Part shown: positions 30,843 to 34,344 of the stretch, piece by piece | Layout of the letters: every line of letters starts with the position of its first letter | Position numbering within the stretch: position 1 is the stretch's first letter | Origin: Leucobacter ruminantium | GTDB lineage: Bacteria > Actinomycetota > Actinomycetes > Actinomycetales > Microbacteriaceae | NCBI RefSeq assembly: GCF_017565705.1 | Contig: NZ_JAGDYL010000029.1 | Coordinates: 1-34,344 of the forward strand | DNA: 34,344 nucleotides | Reading direction: 5' to 3' | Program-made: the position numbers and the translations under genes | Notes under the pieces: generated by a model | Told to the model about the DNA's origin: nothing | The model's database searches: none | What the model saw: only the letters and a program-made list of their open reading frames with translations

Positions 30843-31847
30843 ATGGGGACGCGCGTGAGGAAGGCCTTCGGCCGGGTGCTGGCGGGCCTGCTCACCCTGG
30901 CCCTGCTCGCGGCCCTCGCTCTCGGCCTGATGCACCGTCAGGAGATCAGCGACTACTTCCAGGCGCGCGGCTTCGATCCCTCGCCGCGCGTCGCCGAGAT
31001 CCTCGATGAGCTCGATCTCACCCCCGGCGGCGAGCGGATCTTCCTCGCGTCTCGCCCGACGGTGGACGGCAGCCAGCACTTCAACACCCAGTGCGCCGAA
31101 GTCGACCACTCGGAGGAGGGGCACGTGCTCGGCTGCTACACGAAGGAGCGCATCAGGCTCTTCGACGTGACCGACGAGCGCGTGAGCGACATCGTGGAGG
31201 TGACCGCCGCGCATGAGCTGCTGCACGCGGTGTTCGCGAGGCTGGGCGAGGGTGAACGGACCCGCCTCTCGCGCGAACTGCGAGACGCGTACGACGAGTT
31301 GAGCGCGCAGGATCCCTCGCTGAAGGAGCGGATGGATGTCTACGAGCATCTGTCTCCCTCGGCGTTCGCCAACGAGCTCCACTCGGTGCTCGGAACCGAG
31401 GTGAGGGATCTGCCCCAGTCGCTCGAGCAGCACTACGCCCGCTGGTTCGCGGATCGGGAGACGCTGCTCGATCGCTTCGACGCCTTCCATGCCGTGTTCA
31501 GCGATCTGCAGCAGCAGGCCGAATCGCTCGAGGCGGAGATGACCGCGCTGCGCGCCGACGTCGAGCGGCGAAACGCGGAATACGATGCGCTCGTCGAGCA
31601 GTTCAACCTCGACGCCGCCGACTTCCGGGCGCGCAACGATCGCTACGAGTTCTCGGGGAAAGCCGATGAGTTCAATCGCATCCAGGCGGAACTCGCGGCA
31701 CGCAGGGACGGTCTCCAGGCGACGCTCGAGGGGCTGCAGGCCGACATCGACCGTTACAACGCGAAGAGGGATCAGCTGCGCGAGCTCGGCCAGGTCAGCA
31801 GCGAGCTCGATCAGCAGCTGAACAGCTCTCTCGCGCCCGTCGGGTGA
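30843..31847 (+). CDS. Membrane-anchored putative zinc metallopeptidase with coiled-coil C-terminus
   Basis: 334 residues. Basic N-terminus, one membrane segment (about 11-30), then an extracytoplasmic domain. HELLH (124-128, in VTAAHELLHAVFARLG) is an HExxH zinc motif and AFANELHSVLGTE (174-186) could supply the third ligand Glu, as in gluzincins. Cys84 and Cys98 could form a disulfide. Residues about 200-325 are heptad-rich and predicted coiled coil. I do not know a named family; peptidase activity is inferred from the motif alone. No Shine-Dalgarno is seen; a TACTGT -10 box lies six bases before the ATG. It sits between two tRNA units. Confidence 0.78.
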   Translation: MGTRVRKAFGRVLAGLLTLALLAALALGLMHRQEISDYFQARGFDPSPRVAEILDELDLTPGGERIFLASRPTVDGSQHFNTQCAEVDHSEEGHVLGCYTKERIRLFDVTDERVSDIVEVTAAHELLHAVFARLGEGERTRLSRELRDAYDELSAQDPSLKERMDVYEHLSPSAFANELHSVLGTEVRDLPQSLEQHYARWFADRETLLDRFDAFHAVFSDLQQQAESLEAEMTALRADVERRNAEYDALVEQFNLDAADFRARNDRYEFSGKADEFNRIQAELAARRDGLQATLEGLQADIDRYNAKRDQLRELGQVSSELDQQLNSSLAPVG

Positions 31848-31857
31848 GCCCCGCTGT

Positions 31858-31870
31858 GGGCGACACGCCC
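31858..31870 (+). terminator. Small hairpin after the HExxH gene
   Basis: GGGCG-ACA-CGCCC, ten bases after the stop; short stem and no T-run, so weak. Confidence 0.3.
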
Positions 31871-31943
31871 GACCGCGAAGCCGGGGGAGCGGCGGGAACA
31901 CGCGGAACCTCCGGGAGTGCGCATGCATCGCACGCTCAGCGTG

Positions 31944-31949
31944 TATGAT
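31944..31949 (+). promoter_or_regulatory. -10 element for tRNA-Val(CAC)
   Basis: TATGAT, 29 bases before the tRNA. Immediately upstream is the palindrome CACGC-TCA-GCGTG (31931-31943). No good -35 box. Confidence 0.5.
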
Positions 31950-31978
31950 CGTTCAGGTTGGTACGGTGACGTGCCCAC

Positions 31979-32051
31979 GGGCGATTGGCGCAGTTGGTAG
32001 CGCGCTTCCTTCACACGGAAGAGGTCATCAGTTCGAGTCTGGTATCGCCCA
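31979..32051 (+). tRNA. tRNA-Val (anticodon CAC)
   Basis: 73 bases. Acceptor stem GGGCGAT/ATCGCCC with discriminator A, anticodon loop TTCACAC with CAC, and T-loop AGTTCGAGTC. CCA not encoded. It reads GTG, a common codon in this GC-rich genome. The end of the EamA reading frame runs into it from the other strand. Confidence 0.96.
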
Positions 32052-32987
32052 CTGTGAGAGAACCCCCGGCCCGGCCGGGGGTTCTCTCGTTTGCCCCGGG
32101 CGAGGACGGGGGCGAGGCCGCCTCCGGGGGATCGTCGTCCCGAGGGCGACGCCCGTCACCACGAGTGCGGCGCCCAGGAGCTCGCCCGGCCGGACTCCCT
32201 CGCCGAATGCGAGCCACGCCGCGGGCATGCCGAACACCGGTACCAGAAGCGAGAACGGCGCGACGAGGGCCGCTGGGTGCCGGGACATGAGCCAGGTCCA
32301 GATCCCGGAGGCGACGACCGTCGCCACGGCGACCGTGAACAGGAGCCCCAGGTTCGGCAGGAGACCCGCCGGGGTGACGGCCGCACGTATCGCGGCCGCT
32401 ATTCGCTCGGGGCCCTCGAGCAACAGGCTCAGCAGCAGTATGGGCACCGGCGGGACCACGGTCATCCAGAGCATGAGGCGGAACGGCTCGGTCGTTTGCG
32501 CCTGACGGTTGCAGATGTTCCCGATCGCCCACCCGAGCGCGCCGGCGAGGGTCAGGAGGAACGGCAGGATCGCCGATTGCTCGGCGCGCTGCCAGCCCAC
32601 GATCGACAGGCCCGCGATCGCGACCGCGATGCCGATCACCCGGATCGGAGTGACGCGCTCCCTGAAGAGCACGGATCCCAGCAGCACCGTGAACGGGGCG
32701 GAGGCCTGCAGCACCAGTGAGGCGAGACCCGACGGCATGCCCGCTGCCATGCCCCAGTACAGGAACCCGAACTGGAGGATCCCGAATCCGGTGCCGTAGC
32801 CGATGATCCACCGCCACTCGACCTGCGGCCGGGGCACGAACATGGCCGTCGGGATCGCGAGCAGGCCGAAGCGGAGCGCGATCAGGAGCAGGGGAGGGTA
32901 GGTGTCGAGCGAGACATCGATGGCTACGAAGTTGACTCCCCAGAGCGCGGCGACGAGGACGGCGAGGGCGATGTGGCGCGGTGGCAT
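32028..32987 (-). CDS. EamA/DMT-family transporter (C-terminus runs into a tRNA)
   Basis: 319 residues with about ten hydrophobic helices in two EamA repeats: ALWGVNFVAIDVSL and GILQFGFLYWGMAAG in the first, LAGALGWAIGNICNRQAQ in the second. FGMPAAWLAFGEG-RPGELLGAAL is the typical end of the family. The normal domain ends near VTGVALGTTIPRR; the last 30 or so residues (from PRPRP to QWAIPDSN) are encoded by the terminator hairpin and antisense to tRNA-Val, so the stop codon is inside the tRNA gene. ATG 32985-32987 follows GGAGG. Divergent from a LysR gene, its probable regulator. Exported compound unknown. Confidence 0.88.
   Translation of the reverse strand: MPPRHIALAVLVAALWGVNFVAIDVSLDTYPPLLLIALRFGLLAIPTAMFVPRPQVEWRWIIGYGTGFGILQFGFLYWGMAAGMPSGLASLVLQASAPFTVLLGSVLFRERVTPIRVIGIAVAIAGLSIVGWQRAEQSAILPFLLTLAGALGWAIGNICNRQAQTTEPFRLMLWMTVVPPVPILLLSLLLEGPERIAAAIRAAVTPAGLLPNLGLLFTVAVATVVASGIWTWLMSRHPAALVAPFSLLVPVFGMPAAWLAFGEGVRPGELLGAALVVTGVALGTTIPRRRPRPRPRPGQTREPPAGPGVLSQWAIPDSN
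32056..32088. terminator. Strong hairpin after tRNA-Val(CAC)
   Basis: A 33-base near-perfect palindrome: GAGAGAACCCCCGGCC, one base, then its reverse complement, followed by GTTTG. It terminates the tRNA on the plus strand; on the minus strand it lies inside the end of the EamA frame. Confidence 0.9.
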
Positions 32988-33017
32988 GCCTCCATCGTCG
33001 CGAGCGGATCGTATTAG

Positions 33018-33055
33018 GACAACTGAAACTATTTGAGCAATGGATGTAGGTTGTC
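33018..33055. promoter_or_regulatory. Possible LysR operator between EamA and LysR genes
   Basis: GACAAC (33018-33023) and GTTGTC (33050-33055) are inverted copies 26 bases apart in an AT-richer gap. TAGGTT (33047-33052) within it is the likely -10 of the LysR gene. Confidence 0.35.
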
Positions 33056-33058
33056 TAT

Positions 33059-34018
33059 ATGGAAGTGCGACATCTCCAACTCCTTCGAGAGCTCGCCGAT
33101 CGCGGCAGCATCACGGCCGTCGCGGAGGCGACGCATCGCACGGCCTCCGCCGTCTCGCAGCAGCTCCGCACCGCCCAACGGGACGCGGGAATGCAACTGG
33201 TCGAGCCCGACGGGCGCGGCGTTCGACTCACGGAGGCCGGGCGCGTCCTCGCAGCGGGCGGCGTCGAGGTGGAGACGGTGCTGGCTGCGGTGCGGGCCAG
33301 GTGGGACGCATACCGGAACGAGCCGGGCGGTTCCGTCTCCGTCGTCGCGTTCCCCAGTGCGGCGGCGCTGTTCTATCCGAGGGTCATGGAATCCGCCGCG
33401 CGCGCAGGGATCGAGCTTCGCGTCGCCGACCTCGACCCGGCCGAGCACGAGTTCGCCGAACTCGCCGCGGACTTCGACGTCGTCATCGCGCACAGCCTCG
33501 ACGGCCCCGTGCCGAGCGGGGCCTCCGGACTGGTGGTCCGCGAGTTGATGGTCGAACCGTTGGACATCGCCATGTCGGCCGCGCATCCGCTCGCGAACCA
33601 TCGCGATCTAAGGGCGGAGGACGTCGCGGATGCGACCTGGATCGGCGTGCCCGTGGGGTATCCGTTCGATGCCGTCCTCTCTTCGATCGAGGCCCGAGCG
33701 GGGAGGCCCCTGACCATCGCACAGCGGCTCCGCGACAATCGCGTGATCGAGGCGCTCGTGGCGTCGAGCGAGCACCTCGCGGTTCTGCCTCGGTTCACGA
33801 CGCCCGGCGACGACGAACTGAGGCTGGTGCCTCTCGCGGATGTGCCCGCTCGGCGCTACGTGTCCGCCCTGATACGACCGGATAAGGCGCAGCGCAGGGC
33901 GGTCGGATCGGTCCTGGAGGCGATCGGCGAGGTCGCGCGTGCGGCGAGCCGGGGCGAGGGCGGCCCTCCGGCGCCAGAAGAGCCTACGCGAGGCCGGGCC
34001 CTCGGCGCCAGGCCCTGA
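33059..34018 (+). CDS. LysR-family transcriptional regulator
   Basis: 319 residues. The N-terminal winged HTH reads HLQLLRELADRGSITAVAEA then SAVSQQLRTAQRDAGMQLVE, the classic LysR pattern; the effector domain follows (SVSVVAFPSAAALFYPRVME, then PLDIAMSAAHPLANHRDL). ATG 33059 lies six bases after TAGGTT, so the mRNA should be leaderless; no Shine-Dalgarno is seen. It diverges from the EamA transporter gene and probably controls it. The C-terminal 25 residues are Gly/Pro/Arg-rich and look disordered. Confidence 0.93.
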   Translation: MEVRHLQLLRELADRGSITAVAEATHRTASAVSQQLRTAQRDAGMQLVEPDGRGVRLTEAGRVLAAGGVEVETVLAAVRARWDAYRNEPGGSVSVVAFPSAAALFYPRVMESAARAGIELRVADLDPAEHEFAELAADFDVVIAHSLDGPVPSGASGLVVRELMVEPLDIAMSAAHPLANHRDLRAEDVADATWIGVPVGYPFDAVLSSIEARAGRPLTIAQRLRDNRVIEALVASSEHLAVLPRFTTPGDDELRLVPLADVPARRYVSALIRPDKAQRRAVGSVLEAIGEVARAASRGEGGPPAPEEPTRGRALGARP

Positions 34019-34038
34019 CGCGTTTCCCTTGCGGGGCC

Positions 34039-34044
34039 GATACT
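34039..34044 (+). promoter_or_regulatory. Possible promoter of the small ORF
   Basis: GATACT as a -10 box with CTGACG, at the LysR stop, as a -35 box 18 bases upstream. Transcription would start near 34051, 25 bases before the GTG. Confidence 0.4.
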
Positions 34045-34075
34045 GATCGCACTGAACGAGCGAAGGAGCCCCGCA

Positions 34076-34216
34076 GTGACACCTGAAGAGAACACCACGA
34101 CCCGCAGCCCGTGGGCGGTGCCGAACCCCGTCGATTCCACCCAGCAGATTCGAGAAGCGGACCTTCTGGAAGACACCATCCCGCTGCCCGCCTACCGCCC
34201 GGAACGGCTCGTCTAG
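34076..34216 (+). CDS. 46-residue hypothetical protein, IS element at its stop codon
   Basis: GTG 34076 is preceded by GAAGGAG at seven bases, a strong ribosome site, and a promoter-like sequence. The protein begins MTPEENTTTRSPWAVPNPVD and ends PAYRPERLV; acidic and Pro-rich, no signal or membrane segment, family unknown. The TAG stop (34214-34216) lies in the CTAG target of an IS481-type element whose terminus starts at 34218. Because the target is native host sequence, the stop probably existed before insertion, so the protein is likely complete. Confidence 0.55.
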   Translation: MTPEENTTTRSPWAVPNPVDSTQQIREADLLEDTIPLPAYRPERLV

Positions 34217-34217
34217 C

Positions 34218-34344
34218 TGTACCCGGTCAGGACGTTGGTTCCAGTCGGCTGATCGGTGGGAAGCCTCTCAGGGCTGAGTGGCAGCGTCCAGTGTTGTAGA
34301 ACTCGAGCCAGGGTGCAAGCGCCCTCGTGCGTTCCGTGTTCGTG
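34218..34344 (-). mobile_element. IS481-family insertion sequence, partial (window edge)
   Basis: The terminus begins TGTACCCGGTCAGGACGTTG at 34218, right after TCTAGC (34212-34217), which fits the NCTAGN target preferred by IS481. The element contains the transposase end on the minus strand and runs off the window, so its other end, length and target duplication cannot be seen. Confidence 0.8.
34227..34343 (-). CDS. IS481-family transposase, C-terminal part
   Basis: The last 38 residues of a transposase, cut by the window edge: ERTRALAPWLEFYNTGRCHS then ALRGFPPISRL and EPTS to a TGA at 34227-34229. The FYNTxRxHSALxGxPPxSRL pattern is the C-terminal signature of IS481-type DDE integrases. 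The catalytic core lies outside the window, so activity cannot be judged. Confidence 0.85.
   Translation of the reverse strand, partial: TNTERTRALAPWLEFYNTGRCHSALRGFPPISRLEPTS

Noticed and set aside
34031..34074. GCGGGGC and GCCCCGC arms around the ribosome site of the 46-residue ORF, as a possible RNA switch
   Set aside because: The left arm lies upstream of the likely transcript start (about 34051), so the hairpin would not form in the mRNA.

Overview
The window looks like chromosomal DNA of a high-G+C actinobacterium, most likely Microbacteriaceae (Leucobacter-like). The evidence is very GC-rich third codon positions from about 11 kb on, DUF3000, MT0933-type and CsbD small proteins, RNase D beside dxs, TANNNT -10 boxes placed so that many mRNAs would be leaderless, and a Gly-Cys-Val tRNA cluster. 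The genus is inference; there is no rRNA.

Layout. (1) 1-10548, visibly less GC-rich than the rest: a siderophore-iron uptake island. A seven-gene leftward operon (SIP reductase, lipoprotein receptor, two FecCD permeases, FecE ATPase, then a pair of fused permease-ATPase half-transporters resembling IrtA/IrtB or YbtP/YbtQ) is divergent from a double-length AraC regulator carrying two cupin-HTH units. A DtxR/IdeR-like iron box lies between them. No siderophore synthesis gene is present. (2) 10549-11217: a gene graveyard with the 3' ends of a LuxR regulator and an IS3-type transposase, probably the island junction. (3) 11.2-17.3 kb: dxs, then a ligase / ketosynthase / acyl-CoA dehydrogenase-like cassette without a carrier protein. 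(4) 17.3-20.7 kb: fadB-fadA beta-oxidation pair. (5) 20.7-22.6 kb: RNase D and DUF3000. (6) 22.6-28.8 kb: alpha/beta hydrolase, ZapE, a PemK/MazF-like protein, an MT0933-like protein, CsbD, an unknown membrane protein and an MFS transporter. (7) 28.8-30.3 kb: DUF1345 membrane protein and an unknown protein. (8) 30.3-32.1 kb: tRNA-Gly, -Cys and -Val(GAC) leftward, a membrane-anchored HExxH protein, then tRNA-Val(CAC) rightward. (9) 32-34 kb: an EamA exporter divergent from a LysR regulator, a 46-residue ORF, and the start of an IS481-family element inserted at a CTAG site that is that ORF's stop codon.

How it works together. The first 10 kb would bind a ferric siderophore at the membrane (lipoprotein), import it (FecCD/E and/or the half-transporter pair) and release iron by reduction (SIP), under iron (box) and probably siderophore (AraC) control. 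The remainder is mainly housekeeping. dxs, rnd and DUF3000 keep an order known from mycobacteria, with lipid genes inserted between dxs and rnd. The most unusual items are the single-chain double AraC regulator, the carrier-less ligase-KS-ACAD cassette whose dehydrogenase lacks the usual catalytic Glu, the overlapping bidirectional promoter with a leaderless leader peptide near 22.65 kb, and the EamA ORF that runs through a terminator into a tRNA.
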